This document shows positions 17,998 to 26,948 of a DNA stretch of 37,512 nt, in pieces. The DNA lies in the NCBI GenBank assembly GCA_028869005.1, contig JAGWTJ010000005.1, forward strand, positions 1 through 37,512. The letters are read 5' to 3'. The position numbers and the translations under genes were made by a program. Source of the DNA: Burkholderiales bacterium (lineage in GTDB: Bacteria > Pseudomonadota > Gammaproteobacteria > Burkholderiales > Burkholderiaceae_C). The first letter of the stretch is position 1. The number at the start of each line of letters is the position of its first letter. The notes beneath the pieces are model-generated. The model ran no database searches. It had not been told where the DNA came from and worked only from the letters and a program-made list of their open reading frames with translations.

Positions 17998-18582
17998 ATG
18001 GCCTCGGGCTCCCGCATCGACCTGACGAACCAGTTCCTGATCGCCATGCCGGGCATGGCCGACGACACCTTCCGCGGTGCCGTGGTCTATCTGTGCGAGC
18101 ACACCGAGCGCGGCGCGCTCGGACTGGTCATCAACAAGCCGATCGACATCAAGGTGCGCAGCCTGTTCGAGAAGGTCGACCTGCACCTCGAGCGCGAAGA
18201 ACTCGCCGAGCAGCCGGTGTACTTCGGCGGACCGGTGCAGACCGAGCGCGGGTTCGTGCTGCACGAGCGGCACGGCGCGGGCGCCAGCCCCTACAACTCG
18301 ACGCTCGAGATCTCCGACGGCGGCCTCGAGATGACCACCAGCAAGGACGTGCTCGAGGCCATGGCCGAAGGCGTCGGGCCGCGCAAGGTGCTGATTACGC
18401 TCGGCTACAGCGGCTGGGGCGCCGGCCAGCTCGAGGACGAGATCTCGCGCAACGGCTGGCTCACCGTCGGTGCCGACCCGGCGGTCATCTTCGACACGCC
18501 GATCGAGATGCGCTACGCGCGCGCGCTGGCGCTGCTCGGCTTCGACCCGCGCATGCTGTCGCAGGATGTCGGCCATGCCTAG
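17998..18582 (+). CDS. yqgE: YqgE/AlgH family protein (DUF179)
   Basis: The protein is about 194 aa. It contains the family hallmarks NQFLIAMPGMADDTFRGAVV, LGLVINKP, YFGGPVQTERGFVLH and LGYSGWGAGQLEDEI. YqgE/AlgH is a conserved cytosolic protein of unclear biochemistry, implicated in alginate regulation in Pseudomonas and nearly always next to yqgF. Two ATGs are possible, 17989 and 17998. The second is preferred because TAAAAT, a likely -10, overlaps the first. It is the first gene of a tightly overlapped operon with yqgF, pyrR, pyrB and pyrC'. Confidence 0.92.
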   Translation: MASGSRIDLTNQFLIAMPGMADDTFRGAVVYLCEHTERGALGLVINKPIDIKVRSLFEKVDLHLEREELAEQPVYFGGPVQTERGFVLHERHGAGASPYNSTLEISDGGLEMTTSKDVLEAMAEGVGPRKVLITLGYSGWGAGQLEDEISRNGWLTVGADPAVIFDTPIEMRYARALALLGFDPRMLSQDVGHA

Positions 18583-19021
18583 CGCGACGGCGCCGGCCGC
18601 CGCGCGCGCGCAGTCGTTTCTGGCTTTCGATTTCGGCACCCGGCGCGTCGGCGTCGCGGTCGGCAACACGCTCACCGCGCTTGCGCGGCCGCTCACCACG
18701 CTGGCCCTGCAGGGTGAGGCGCGCCTGGCTGCCATCGCCCGCCTGGTCGATGCCTGGCAGCCCGATGCGCTCGTCGTCGGCGTGCCGTTCCACCCCGACG
18801 GTGCCGAGCACGACAACACGCGCCAGGCGCGTGCCTTCGGCCGCCGCCTGCGCGCGCGCTTCGCGTTGCCGGTGCACGAAGTCGACGAGCGCTACACCAC
18901 CGTCGAGGCACGCGCGGCCGGCGCGGCCGATCTCGATGCCGCCAGCGCGGCGCTCATCCTCGAGCAGTTCCTGCGCACGCAGCGCGAGGCGCCACTGCCG
19001 TCCGACCATGCTGCAGCTTGA
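18575..19021 (+). CDS. ruvX: Putative pre-16S rRNA nuclease YqgF/RuvX
   Basis: The 148-aa RNase H-like nuclease shows motif I FDFGTRRVGVAVG, the DERYTT motif and the C-terminal DAASAALILEQFL that provides the last acidic ligand. YqgF takes part in 5' processing of 16S rRNA and is also called a Holliday junction resolvase homologue. It starts inside the end of yqgE (8-bp overlap), with AGGA upstream; an in-frame ATG at 18566 is an alternative. It overlaps pyrR by 14 bp. Confidence 0.94.
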   Translation: MPSATAPAAARAQSFLAFDFGTRRVGVAVGNTLTALARPLTTLALQGEARLAAIARLVDAWQPDALVVGVPFHPDGAEHDNTRQARAFGRRLRARFALPVHEVDERYTTVEARAAGAADLDAASAALILEQFLRTQREAPLPSDHAAA

Positions 19022-19523
19022 CGCCGAAGCGCTCTACGCCGAGCTGCGTCAGGGCGTGCGCCGCCTGCTCGACGACCAGGGCGGCAGCGCCGTGCTGGTG
19101 GGCATCTGGTCGGGCGGCGCCTGGCTGGCCGAGCGGCTGCAGCGCGATCTCGGCCTGCCCGGCAGCCACGGCACGATCACCAGCGCGCTGCACCGCGACG
19201 ACTTCGCGCAGCGCGGCCTGGCCGCAGGCGGCGACGCGACGCGGCTGCCGTTCGCCGTCGAAGGCGCGCACATCGTGCTCGTCGACGATGTGCTCTACAC
19301 CGGACGCACGATCCGCGCCGCGGTCAACGAGCTGTTCGACTTCGGCCGCCCGGCCAGCGTGACGCTGGCGGTGCTGGTCGACCGCGGCGGGCGCGAGCTG
19401 CCGATGGCCGCCGCCTTTGCCGCGGCGCGCGTGGTGCTGCCGGCCACGCGCCGGCTGCGCCTGGCGCGCGCGGCCGACGGACGCTTCGCCTTCGACGTGC
19501 GCGACGCCGGGGAGGCGCGCTGA
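19008..19523 (+). CDS. pyrR: PyrR-type phosphoribosyltransferase / pyrimidine operon protein
   Basis: The 171-aa type I phosphoribosyltransferase has the PRPP-binding loop [17 protein letters not shown] and an early [14 protein letters not shown] loop. PyrR family proteins bind UMP/PRPP. In Bacillus PyrR is an RNA-binding attenuator, whereas in pseudomonads and relatives it sits before pyrB and may act as a uracil phosphoribosyltransferase or regulator. I see no attenuator hairpin before this gene, because it starts within yqgF. Its stop shares one base with the pyrB start, so the genes are coupled. Confidence 0.93.
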   Translation: MLQLDAEALYAELRQGVRRLLDDQGGSAVLVGIWSGGAWLAERLQRDLGLPGSHGTITSALHRDDFAQRGLAAGGDATRLPFAVEGAHIVLVDDVLYTGRTIRAAVNELFDFGRPASVTLAVLVDRGGRELPMAAAFAAARVVLPATRRLRLARAADGRFAFDVRDAGEAR

Positions 19524-20485
19524 TGGCGGCCGCGCGCAACCCGCAGCTCAACGCGCACGGCGAGCTGATCCATCTGCTGTCGATCGAGGGCCTGCCGCGC
19601 GAGGTGCTGACGCAGATCCTCGACACCGCCGGCACCTTCCTCAGCGTCAACGAGCGCGACGTGAAGAAGGTGCCGCTGCTGCGCGGCAAGAGCGTCTTCA
19701 ACCTGTTCTTCGAGAACAGCACGCGCACGCGCACGACCTTCGAGATCGCCGCCAAGCGGCTGTCGGCGGACGTCATCAACCTCGACATCGCGCGCAGCAG
19801 CACGGCCAAGGGCGAGAGCCTGCTCGACACCATCGCCAACCTGTCGGCGATGCACGCCGACATGTTCGTCGTGCGTCATGCCGAGAGCGGCGCGCCGTAC
19901 CTGATCGCGCAGCACGTCGCGCCGCACGTACACGTCGTCAACGCCGGCGACGGGCGGCACGCGCACCCGACGCAGGGCCTGCTCGACATGTACACCATCC
20001 GCCACTACAAGCGCGACTTCTCGCAGCTCACGGTGGCCATCGTCGGCGACATCGTGCACTCGCGCGTGGCGCGCAGCGCGATCCACGGCCTGACGGTGCT
20101 CGGCGTGCCCGAGATCCGCGCCGTCGGCCCGAAGACGCTGGTACCGGGTGACCTGGCCGCGATGGGCGTGCGCGTCTGCCACGATCTGGCCGAAGGCCTG
20201 CGCGACGCCGACGTCGTCATCACGCTGCGGCTGCAGAACGAGCGCATGAGCGGCGCGCTGCTGCCCAGCGCCGGCGAGTTCTTCCTCAGCTACGGCCTGA
20301 CGCCCGAGCGCCTCGCGCTGGCGCGTCCCGATGCCATCGTCATGCACCCGGGGCCGATCAACCGCGGCGTCGAGATCGACTCGCGCGTGGCCGACGGCGC
20401 GCACAGCGTGATCCTGCCGCAGGTCACCTTCGGCATCGCGGTGCGCATGGCGGTGATGAGCACGATCGCGGGGAACGCGGCATGA
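19523..20485 (+). CDS. pyrB: Aspartate carbamoyltransferase catalytic subunit
   Basis: The 320-aa enzyme condenses carbamoyl phosphate and aspartate, the committed step of pyrimidine synthesis. The carbamoyl-phosphate loop [13 protein letters not shown] (Ser66-Thr71 region), [12 protein letters not shown] (148-159), and the C-terminal [13 protein letters not shown] are all intact. A GGGGAGG site precedes the ATG. It overlaps the pyrC' gene by 4 bp (ATGA). As in Pseudomonas, no pyrI regulatory subunit follows; instead a dihydroorotase-like partner is encoded. Confidence 0.97.
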   Translation: MAAARNPQLNAHGELIHLLSIEGLPREVLTQILDTAGTFLSVNERDVKKVPLLRGKSVFNLFFENSTRTRTTFEIAAKRLSADVINLDIARSSTAKGESLLDTIANLSAMHADMFVVRHAESGAPYLIAQHVAPHVHVVNAGDGRHAHPTQGLLDMYTIRHYKRDFSQLTVAIVGDIVHSRVARSAIHGLTVLGVPEIRAVGPKTLVPGDLAAMGVRVCHDLAEGLRDADVVITLRLQNERMSGALLPSAGEFFLSYGLTPERLALARPDAIVMHPGPINRGVEIDSRVADGAHSVILPQVTFGIAVRMAVMSTIAGNAA

Positions 20486-21825
20486 AGATCCTGGTGCGTG
20501 GCGGTCGCCTCGTCGATCCGGCCGGCGGCCGCGACGAGCGCTGCGACATCGCCATCGCCTCGGGGCGCATCGTGCACATCGCGCACGGCGGGCAGATCGG
20601 CGCCTTCGACGCCGAGCGCACGATCGACGCGCACGGCCTGGTCGTGATGCCCGGGCTGGTCGACCTCGCGGCGCGCCTGCGCGAGCCGGGACAGGAGCAC
20701 GAGGGCATGCTCGAGAGCGAGCTGGACGCGGCCGCCGCCGGCGGCGTGACCAGCCTGGTGTGCCCGCCCGACACCGACCCCGTGCTCGACGAGCCGGGCC
20801 TGGTCGAGATGCTCAAGTTCCGCGCGCGCAAGCTCTCGCGCTGTCGCGTCTTTCCGCTCGGCGCACTGACGCGCCGGCTCGAAGGCGGCGTGCTCACCGA
20901 GATGGTCGAGCTGACCAAGGCCGGCTGCGTCGGCTTCGGCCAGGCCGACCGCCCGGTGCGCGACACGATGGTGCTGCTGCGCGCGCTGCAGTACGCATCG
21001 ACCTTCGGCTACACGGTGTGGCTGCGGCCGCTGGACGCGTGGCTGGGCAACGGCGTCGCGGCGCAGGGCGCGGTGGCCACGCGCCTCGGCCTGGCCGGCG
21101 TGCCGGTGGCGGCCGAGACGATCGCGCTGCATGGCATCGTCGAGCTGGTGCGCGCCACGCGCGCCCGCGTGCACGTGGCGCGCCTGTCGAGCGCCGCCGG
21201 CGTGGCGCTGGTGCGCGCGGCCAAGGCCGAGGGGCTGCCGATCACGGCCGACGTGAGCATCAACTCGCTGCACCTGAGCGATGCCGACATCGGCTACTTC
21301 GATGCCGACCTGCGCCTCGTGCCGCCGCTGCGCCAGCCGGCCGACCGCGACGCGCTGCGCGCGGCGCTCGCCGACGGCAGCATCGACGCGCTCGTCTCCG
21401 ACCACGACCCGGTGGCCGAAGACGCCAAGAGCCTGCCGTTCGGCGAAGCCGAGCCGGGCGCGACGGGCCTCGAGCTGCTGCTTGCGCTCGCGTTGCGCTG
21501 GGGCCGCGACCAGGGCCTGCCGCTGGTGCGCAGCCTGGCCCGCGTCACCTGTGATCCGGTGCGCGTGCTCGGCGACGCGCTCGGGCCCCTGGGCGGCAGC
21601 GCCGGGCGCATCGTCGAGGGCGGCGTGGCCGACCTGTGCCTGTTCGATCCCGACGAGGTCTGGACCGTGACGCCGGCCGAGTTGCGCAGCCAGGGCAAGC
21701 ACACGCCGTTCTCGTACGCGACGAGCGGCGTGCCGCTCACCGGCCGCGTGCGCGCCACGCTGGTGGCCGGTACCGTGGCCTTCGAGCGCGCGGCGCCGCA
21801 GGGCGCGACGCCGGCAGCCGCTTGA
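20482..21825 (+). CDS. pyrX: Non-catalytic dihydroorotase homologue (PyrC'/PyrX), ATCase partner
   Basis: The 447-aa protein has the amidohydrolase fold of type I dihydroorotase but lacks the metal site. The canonical DxHxHxRxPG reads [10 protein letters not shown] at residues 61-70, so both metal histidines are Ala/Arg. The bridging Lys region ([11 protein letters not shown]) and the later HxS region (HVARLSSA) are also changed, while the SDHDP segment survives. In Pseudomonas a comparable inactive PyrC' is required for assembly of dodecameric ATCase. Tight coupling to pyrB (4-bp overlap) supports that role here. A functional pyrC must therefore lie elsewhere in the genome (inference). Confidence 0.93.
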   Translation: MKILVRGGRLVDPAGGRDERCDIAIASGRIVHIAHGGQIGAFDAERTIDAHGLVVMPGLVDLAARLREPGQEHEGMLESELDAAAAGGVTSLVCPPDTDPVLDEPGLVEMLKFRARKLSRCRVFPLGALTRRLEGGVLTEMVELTKAGCVGFGQADRPVRDTMVLLRALQYASTFGYTVWLRPLDAWLGNGVAAQGAVATRLGLAGVPVAAETIALHGIVELVRATRARVHVARLSSAAGVALVRAAKAEGLPITADVSINSLHLSDADIGYFDADLRLVPPLRQPADRDALRAALADGSIDALVSDHDPVAEDAKSLPFGEAEPGATGLELLLALALRWGRDQGLPLVRSLARVTCDPVRVLGDALGPLGGSAGRIVEGGVADLCLFDPDEVWTVTPAELRSQGKHTPFSYATSGVPLTGRVRATLVAGTVAFERAAPQGATPAAA

Positions 21826-22610
21826 ACGCGCTGCTCGGCGGCTGGCGCCTGGCGCGCGCCCTGCTGCACGGCCTGCGGGGCCTAGCGCTGGTGTGCGCCG
21901 TGTTTCCCCTGCTGCGACGCGCCGACCGCGAGGCGCGCATCGGCGTCTGGGCGGGCCGCATGCTGCGCGCCTTCGGCATCGGGCTCGAGCTGCACGGACG
22001 CTGGCGGCCCGGCGCCAAGCTGGTGGTCGCCAACCATGTGTCCTGGCTCGACATCCTGGTCCTGCACGCGGCCTGTCCCGAGGCGCGCTTCGTCTCCAAG
22101 GCCGAGGTGCGGCGCTGGCCGCTGGTGGCGCGACTGGCCGACGCGGCGCGCACCCTCTACCTCGAACGCGGGCGCACGCGCGACGCGTCGCGCGTCGTGC
22201 ACCGCATCGCCGATGCGCTGCGCGAGGGCGATACGGTGGCCGTGTTCCCCGAGGGCACGGTCGGCGACGGCCACGCGCTGCTGCCTTTCCACGCCAACCT
22301 GCTGCAAGCCGCCATCGCCGTCGCTGCCGTCGTGCAGCCGGTGGCCTTGCGCTACGCCGATGCCAGCGCGCCGGTGAGCCGCGCCGTGCTGTTCACCGGC
22401 GACATCACGTTCGGCCAGAGCCTGTGGCGCGTCGCATGCGGCGAGCGCCTGCGCGTCGTGGTGCAAGTGCTGCCGGCGCTCGTGACGGCGCACGCCGACC
22501 GCCGCGCATTGGCCGAACGGCTGCGTGGCGAGATCGCGGCGGCGCTCGATGCGCAGGGCGCCATCGACGCGTCCGGGCGGTCGCCGACTCCGGCCGCCGT
22601 GTCTGCCTGA
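21822..22610 (+). CDS. plsC: 1-acyl-sn-glycerol-3-phosphate acyltransferase (PlsC family)
   Basis: The protein is about 262 aa, with an N-terminal hydrophobic helix (ALVCAVFPLL), the acyltransferase motif HVSWLD (72-77) and the substrate-binding FPEGTV (142-147). PlsC makes phosphatidic acid from lysophosphatidate; some members instead acylate ornithine or other lipids. No ATG lies near the conserved start. TTG at 21822 overlaps the pyrC' stop as TTGA, a coupled start, and is chosen. The track's 21636 start lies inside pyrC' in another frame. Confidence 0.87.
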   Translation: MNALLGGWRLARALLHGLRGLALVCAVFPLLRRADREARIGVWAGRMLRAFGIGLELHGRWRPGAKLVVANHVSWLDILVLHAACPEARFVSKAEVRRWPLVARLADAARTLYLERGRTRDASRVVHRIADALREGDTVAVFPEGTVGDGHALLPFHANLLQAAIAVAAVVQPVALRYADASAPVSRAVLFTGDITFGQSLWRVACGERLRVVVQVLPALVTAHADRRALAERLRGEIAAALDAQGAIDASGRSPTPAAVSA

Positions 22611-22617
22611 TCGGGCC

Positions 22618-22623
22618 GATACT
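22618..22623 (+). promoter_or_regulatory. Candidate -10 hexamer (GATACT), PRPP-synthetase-like gene
   Basis: GATACT is followed by CGCGCCGAC and the ATG at 22633. With a 9-nt spacer the mRNA leader would be very short or absent. Confidence 0.4.
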
Positions 22624-22632
22624 CGCGCCGAC

Positions 22633-23511
22633 ATGGATCTGGTGCTCGCCTTCGACGACGACCGCGCACGCGCCGAGGCGCTGGCTGCGGCGCTCGGCAC
22701 GGACAGCGCCGTCATCGATCGTCACCGCTTCCCCGACGGCGAGACGCGGCTGCGGCTGCCGCCGGCGCTGCCGGCACAGGTCGTGCTGCTGTGCGGGCTC
22801 GAGCATCCCAACGCCAAGCTGGCCGAGTTGCTGCTCGCCGCGGCCGGGGCGCGCGAACTCGGTGCCGCGCGGCTCGTGCTGGCCAGCCCGTACCTGGCCT
22901 ACATGCGGCAGGACATCGCCTTCACGCCGGGCGAAGTCGTCAGCCAGCGCCATTTGGGCCGCCTGCTGGCGGCTCACTTCGACGCCGTGGTCACGGTCGA
23001 TCCGCACCTGCACCGCGTGCGCACGATGCAGGAGGTGGTTCCGGGCCGTGGCGGCGTCGCGCTGAGCGCGGCCGAACTGCTGGGCGCATACATCGCGCGC
23101 CGCGTGCCGGGCGCGCTGCTGCTCGGCCCCGACGAGGAGGCTGCGCAGTGGGTGCGGCTGGCCGCTGCCGGCCGCGGCCTCGACCATGCGGTGTGCGTCA
23201 AGCATCGCCATGGCGACCGCGACGTCGATGTCGCGCTGCCCGGCGCGAGCGTCACCGGGCGTGCCGTCGTGCTGTTCGACGATGTCGCCAGCACCGGCCG
23301 CACGCTGGCGGCCGCTGCGCGCGGCGCCATCGCCGCCGGCGCAGCGAGCGTGGACGTGGCGGTGACGCACGCCCTGTTCGTCGGCGACGCGCTCGATCAG
23401 GTGCACACCGCAGGCGTGCGCCACGTGTGGAGCAGCGACAGCGTGCTGCACGCGAGCAACGTGGTGAGCGTGCTGCCGCTGCTGGCGCAGGCGCTGGCCG
23501 CTCTGCACTGA
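22633..23511 (+). CDS. Ribose-phosphate pyrophosphokinase-like protein (short, class III-like)
   Basis: The 292-aa protein has the tandem PRTase-fold plan of PRPP synthetase: RFPDGETRLRLP (about 32-43), PYLAYMRQDIAF (86-97) with GEVVSQRHLG, TVDPHLHR (121-128), and the ribose-phosphate loop FDDVASTGRT (215-224). It is shorter than the usual enzyme of about 315 aa, and the loop resembles the DDxxSTGGT form of archaeal class III enzymes rather than VDDMIDTAGT of the housekeeping Prs. The predicted reaction is ATP plus ribose-5-phosphate to PRPP and AMP, but substrate use could differ. The housekeeping prs is presumably elsewhere. It lies 22 bp after plsC. Confidence 0.8.
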   Translation: MDLVLAFDDDRARAEALAAALGTDSAVIDRHRFPDGETRLRLPPALPAQVVLLCGLEHPNAKLAELLLAAAGARELGAARLVLASPYLAYMRQDIAFTPGEVVSQRHLGRLLAAHFDAVVTVDPHLHRVRTMQEVVPGRGGVALSAAELLGAYIARRVPGALLLGPDEEAAQWVRLAAAGRGLDHAVCVKHRHGDRDVDVALPGASVTGRAVVLFDDVASTGRTLAAAARGAIAAGAASVDVAVTHALFVGDALDQVHTAGVRHVWSSDSVLHASNVVSVLPLLAQALAALH

Positions 23512-23639
23512 GCGGCGCGCGCGCACCGGACCCGGCAGCCCGCCAGCCCCCTGCGGAATCGAGCCTATCCATTCGAGCCGCGCGCCTCGAAGTTCCAGAT
23601 TCCAGTCTCTCGATTCAGCCGTCACGGAGCGATGCGACC

Positions 23640-25298
23640 TTGAAGCTCGAACCCAACCCTCGCCGTCCCGCGCCCAGCGGCCCGGTCGTCTTCCTCGTGC
23701 TCGACGGCGTCGGCATCGGCTGCGGCGACGAGTTCGACGCGGTGCACGTGGCGCGCACGCCGACGCTCGATCGCCTGCGGCGCGAGGGCGTGTGGCGCAC
23801 GCTGCGCGCGCACGGCAAGGCCGTCGGCCTGCCGTCGGACGCCGACATCGGCAACTCCGAAGTCGGCCACAACATCCTCGGCGCCGGCCGCGTGTTCCCG
23901 CAGGGTGCGAGCAGCGTCGAGACAGCCTTCGCCAACGGCGCCATCTGGCAGGGCGCGTGGCGCCGTGTCGCCGACAACGCCCGGCGTGAGGGCGCCACGC
24001 TGCACTTCATCGGCCTGCTGTCCGACGGCAACGTGCACGCGCACCAGCGCCACCTCGAGGCCCTGCTCGAGCGTGCCGCCGCCGAGGGCGTCCGCCGGCT
24101 GCGGGTGCACGCGCTGCTCGACGGTCGCGACGTGCCGGATCATTCGGCCGAGCGCTATCTCGGGCGGCTCGAAGAACGTCTCGAGCGCCTGCGTGAGAGC
24201 GGCACCTGCGACGCGCGCATCGCGTCGTGCGGCGGCCGCATGGTGACGACGATGGACCGCTACGAGGCCGACTGGCGCATCGTCGAGGCCGGCTGGCGCG
24301 TGCAGGTGCTGGGCGAGGGCCGCAAGTTTCCCGGCGCGCTGGCCGGCCTGAGCGCGCTGCGCGCCGAGCAGCCCGGCCTCAGCGACCAGGTCGTGCCGCC
24401 GTTCGTCGTCGCCGACGCCGCCGGCCATGCGCTCGGGCCCATCGTCGACGGCGATTCGGTCGTGCTCTTCAACTTCCGCGGCGACCGCGCGATCGAGGTC
24501 TCGCTGGCGTTCGAGTCCGACGCCTCGTTCGACCGCGTCGAGCGCGTGCGCGTGCCCCGGGTGTGCTACGCCGGCATGATGCTCTACGACGGCGACCGCC
24601 ACATCCCGGCCGAGTTCCTCGTTTCGCCGGCGACGGTGAGCGACACCCTCTCCGAGTGCCTGGCGCAGTCGGGCTGCACGCAGTTCGCCTGCGCCGAGAC
24701 GCAGAAGTACGGCCACATCACTTACTTTTGGAACGGCAACCGGTCGTCCAAGTTCTCCGAGCGCAACGAGGTCTATCTCGAGATTCCGTCCGACCGCGTG
24801 CCGTTCGACCAGCGGCCGTGGATGAAGTCGGCCGAGACCGCCGACGCGGTGATCGCGGCGATCGACGCAGGACGCGCGCGCTTCGTGCGCGCCAACTTCG
24901 CCGCCGGCGACATGGTGGGCCACACCGGCAACCTGGACGCCGCGGTGATCGCGGTCGAGGCGCTCGACCTGTCGCTGGCGCGTGTGGCGGCGGCGGTGCA
25001 GCGCCGCGGCGGCGTGCTGGTCGTGACGGCCGACCACGGCAACGCCGACGACATGGTCGAGCGCGACGCCGACGGCCGGCCGCTGCGCACGCCGGCGGGC
25101 GTGCCGATCGGCCGCACCTCGCACACGCGCAACCCGGTGCCCTTCATCGTCTGGCGCCCGGCAGGCAGCGCGCTCGCGCTGCGCGACGACCTGCCCGAAG
25201 CGGGCCTGGCCAACGTCGCTGCAACGCTGATGGAACTGCTGGGCTACGTCGCGCCGGCGAGCTACGAGCCGAGCCTGCTCGCCGCGCCGGCAGGGTGA
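23640..25298 (+). CDS. gpmI: 2,3-bisphosphoglycerate-independent phosphoglycerate mutase
   Basis: The protein is about 552 aa, of the alkaline phosphatase superfamily, interconverting 3- and 2-phosphoglycerate in glycolysis and gluconeogenesis with Mn2+. Metal ligand Asp22 (VLDGVGIG), catalytic Ser73 in GNSEVGH, LLDGRDVPDHS, NFRGDRAIE and TADHGNADDM are present. The inserted YDGDRHIPAEFLVSP and HITYFWNGN segments mark the longer iPGM subtype. No ATG fits; TTG at 23640 follows a GGAG about 10 nt upstream and gives a sensible N-terminus. The 128 bp before it contain no other gene. Confidence 0.9.
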   Translation: MKLEPNPRRPAPSGPVVFLVLDGVGIGCGDEFDAVHVARTPTLDRLRREGVWRTLRAHGKAVGLPSDADIGNSEVGHNILGAGRVFPQGASSVETAFANGAIWQGAWRRVADNARREGATLHFIGLLSDGNVHAHQRHLEALLERAAAEGVRRLRVHALLDGRDVPDHSAERYLGRLEERLERLRESGTCDARIASCGGRMVTTMDRYEADWRIVEAGWRVQVLGEGRKFPGALAGLSALRAEQPGLSDQVVPPFVVADAAGHALGPIVDGDSVVLFNFRGDRAIEVSLAFESDASFDRVERVRVPRVCYAGMMLYDGDRHIPAEFLVSPATVSDTLSECLAQSGCTQFACAETQKYGHITYFWNGNRSSKFSERNEVYLEIPSDRVPFDQRPWMKSAETADAVIAAIDAGRARFVRANFAAGDMVGHTGNLDAAVIAVEALDLSLARVAAAVQRRGGVLVVTADHGNADDMVERDADGRPLRTPAGVPIGRTSHTRNPVPFIVWRPAGSALALRDDLPEAGLANVAATLMELLGYVAPASYEPSLLAAPAG

Positions 25299-25321
25299 CG
25301 ACAGGGTGAACGCCGACCGTG

Positions 25322-25327
25322 GACAAT
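25322..25327 (+). promoter_or_regulatory. Candidate -10 hexamer (GACAAT), rhodanese-grx operon
   Basis: GGACAATAGCGCC lies 37 nt before the GTG start of the rhodanese gene and matches the local style of an AT-rich hexamer followed by GCGC. The -35 region is weak. Confidence 0.35.
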
Positions 25328-25364
25328 AGCGCCCCGCGCTAGCGAACCGACCGAAAGCAACATC

Positions 25365-25928
25365 GTGCTGAGCTTCCTGCTCGAGAACTGGATCCTGATC
25401 GTGGTGGCCCTCGGCTCCGGCGCCATGCTGGCGTGGCCGGCGCTGCGCGGCGCCGGCGCCGGTGTCGGCGGCGCCAGCGTGAGCACGGGCGAGGCCGTGC
25501 GACTCATCAACCGCGAAAGGGGCGTGCTCGTCGACGTCTGCGAGCCGCAGGAGTACGCCGCGGCGCACGCCGGCGGAGCACGCAACATCCCGTTCGGCCG
25601 GCTCGAAGGCAGCAAGGATCTGCCGACCAACAAGACGCTGCCGCTGCTGGTGATCTGCGCCAGCGGCGCACGCTCGTCGCGCGCCGCGTCGCTGCTGCGC
25701 AAGGCCGGCTATGCGAACGCGGTCTCGGTGGCCGGCGGCACGCGCGCCTGGCGCGAGGCGCAACTGCCGATCGAACGCGGCGAGGGCGCCGAGAAGGCGG
25801 ACAAGCCGGGCAAGTCCGACCGGAGCACCAAGAACGCCAAGTTGGACAGGAACGACAAGGCGGCCACGGCGGACAGCGCCGCCGCGGCGGACGGCGCCGG
25901 CAAGGCGGCCAATTCGCCTGCGTCCTGA
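25365..25928 (+). CDS. Membrane-anchored rhodanese-like protein
   Basis: The 187-aa protein has an N-terminal transmembrane helix (NWILIVVALGSGAMLAW) and a single rhodanese domain with catalytic loop ICASGARSSRA (Cys98). An unusual C-terminal tail of about 45 residues rich in Lys, Asp and Ala (KSDRSTKNAKLDRNDK) follows. It corresponds by position and anchor to YibN of enterobacteria, which precedes grxC-secB-gpsA. Sulfur transfer is the family activity; the acceptor is unknown. The start is GTG at 25365. The tail is probably disordered. Confidence 0.9.
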   Translation: MLSFLLENWILIVVALGSGAMLAWPALRGAGAGVGGASVSTGEAVRLINRERGVLVDVCEPQEYAAAHAGGARNIPFGRLEGSKDLPTNKTLPLLVICASGARSSRAASLLRKAGYANAVSVAGGTRAWREAQLPIERGEGAEKADKPGKSDRSTKNAKLDRNDKAATADSAAAADGAGKAANSPAS

Positions 25929-25952
25929 TCACGCCCGAAGCGAGCACGCGCG

Positions 25953-26210
25953 ATGAAGCCGGTGAAGATGTACACGACCGAGGTCTGCCCCTATTGCATC
26001 CGTGCCAAGGCGCTGCTCGCCGAGCGCGGCGTGCAGGCGATCGACGAGGTGCGCGTCGACCGCGACCCGGCCGAGCGCCAGCGCATGGTCGAGCTCACGG
26101 GCCGGCGCACCGTGCCGCAGATCTTCATCGGCGCCCAGCACGTGGGCGGCTGCGACGACCTGATCGCACTCGACCGGCGCGGCGAACTGATGCCGCTGCT
26201 GGCGGGCTGA
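25953..26210 (+). CDS. grxC: Glutaredoxin 3
   Basis: The 85-aa dithiol glutaredoxin has active site CPYC (Cys12, Cys15), the cis-Pro segment RTVPQIFIG, and the GSH-binding HVGGCDDL. It reduces disulfides and glutathione mixed disulfides in the cytoplasm. It lies 24 bp after the rhodanese gene, in the conserved rhodanese-grxC-secB-gpsA order. Confidence 0.96.
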   Translation: MKPVKMYTTEVCPYCIRAKALLAERGVQAIDEVRVDRDPAERQRMVELTGRRTVPQIFIGAQHVGGCDDLIALDRRGELMPLLAG

Positions 26211-26266
26211 GGCCGGCGGCGCTGCGCGCCGCGGCGACCTGACGGTGGCAACCCCAGACGCTCGGC

Positions 26267-26272
26267 GATAAT
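26267..26272 (+). promoter_or_regulatory. Candidate -10 hexamer (GATAAT), secB
   Basis: GCGATAATCGCGCGC lies in the 152-bp gap after grxC, about 90 nt before the secB ATG. It is a near-consensus hexamer in a very GC-rich background; the -35 is not obvious. Confidence 0.4.
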
Positions 26273-26362
26273 CGCGCGCTGCGCCGCACCCGCCGCGGCG
26301 TTCCGGTTGTGCGCCGCCGTGCGCGCAGCGCCACCCGACCCCATCGCCGCAAAGGCCGCACC

Positions 26363-26836
26363 ATGTCCGACGCGACCCCCGTTTTCCAGATCCAGCGCAT
26401 GTACCTGAAGGACTTGTCGCTGGAGCAGCCGAACTCGCCGCAGATCCTGCTCGAGCAGGCGCAGCCGCATGTCGACATCAACCTCGGCATGCAGGCCGGC
26501 GCGGTGAGCGAGGGCATCTACGAAGTCACCGTCACCGCCACCGTGACGACCAAGGTCAACGACAAGGTGCTGTTCCTGGTCGAGGCCAAGCAGGCCGGCA
26601 TCTTCGAGATCCGCAACCTGCCCGACGACCAGATGCAGGGCATCCTGTCGATCGTCTGCCCGCAGATGATCTATCCGTACCTGCGCGCCATCGTCTCCGA
26701 TGTGTGCACGCGCGCGGGCTTCCCGCCGATCCTGCTCACCGAGGTCAACTTCCAGGCCATGTTCGAGGCGCAGCAGGCGCAGCTCGCGGGGCAGCAGGGC
26801 AACGGCGGCTCGCAGATCATCACGAGCGCGAACTGA
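26363..26836 (+). CDS. secB: Protein-export chaperone SecB
   Basis: The 157-aa tetrameric chaperone keeps precursors unfolded and hands them to SecA. Family segments seen are [43 protein letters not shown] and [16 protein letters not shown], with [16 protein letters not shown] near the end. The ATG at 26363 follows AAAGG; the upstream extension in the track is Arg-rich non-coding sequence. It is located between grxC and gpsA as usual. Confidence 0.97.
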   Translation: MSDATPVFQIQRMYLKDLSLEQPNSPQILLEQAQPHVDINLGMQAGAVSEGIYEVTVTATVTTKVNDKVLFLVEAKQAGIFEIRNLPDDQMQGILSIVCPQMIYPYLRAIVSDVCTRAGFPPILLTEVNFQAMFEAQQAQLAGQQGNGGSQIITSAN

Positions 26837-26948
26837 CGGCTGGGTCGCCGGCCGATGACGCAGGCCCGCGCTTCATCGGCACACCGGGCCTGACGCCGTC
26901 GGCGCGCCACCGGTCCGTCCGGCAAGCTCGGCACGCCCGGCACGCGTC

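Noticed and set aside
20482-21825. Annotating this gene as an active dihydroorotase (pyrC)
   Set aside because: The HxH metal motif and other ligand regions are missing, so catalysis is unlikely.
23622-25763. 713-aa minus-strand ORF opposite gpmI
   Set aside because: No domain is visible and the opposite strand encodes a complete iPGM and the start of the rhodanese.
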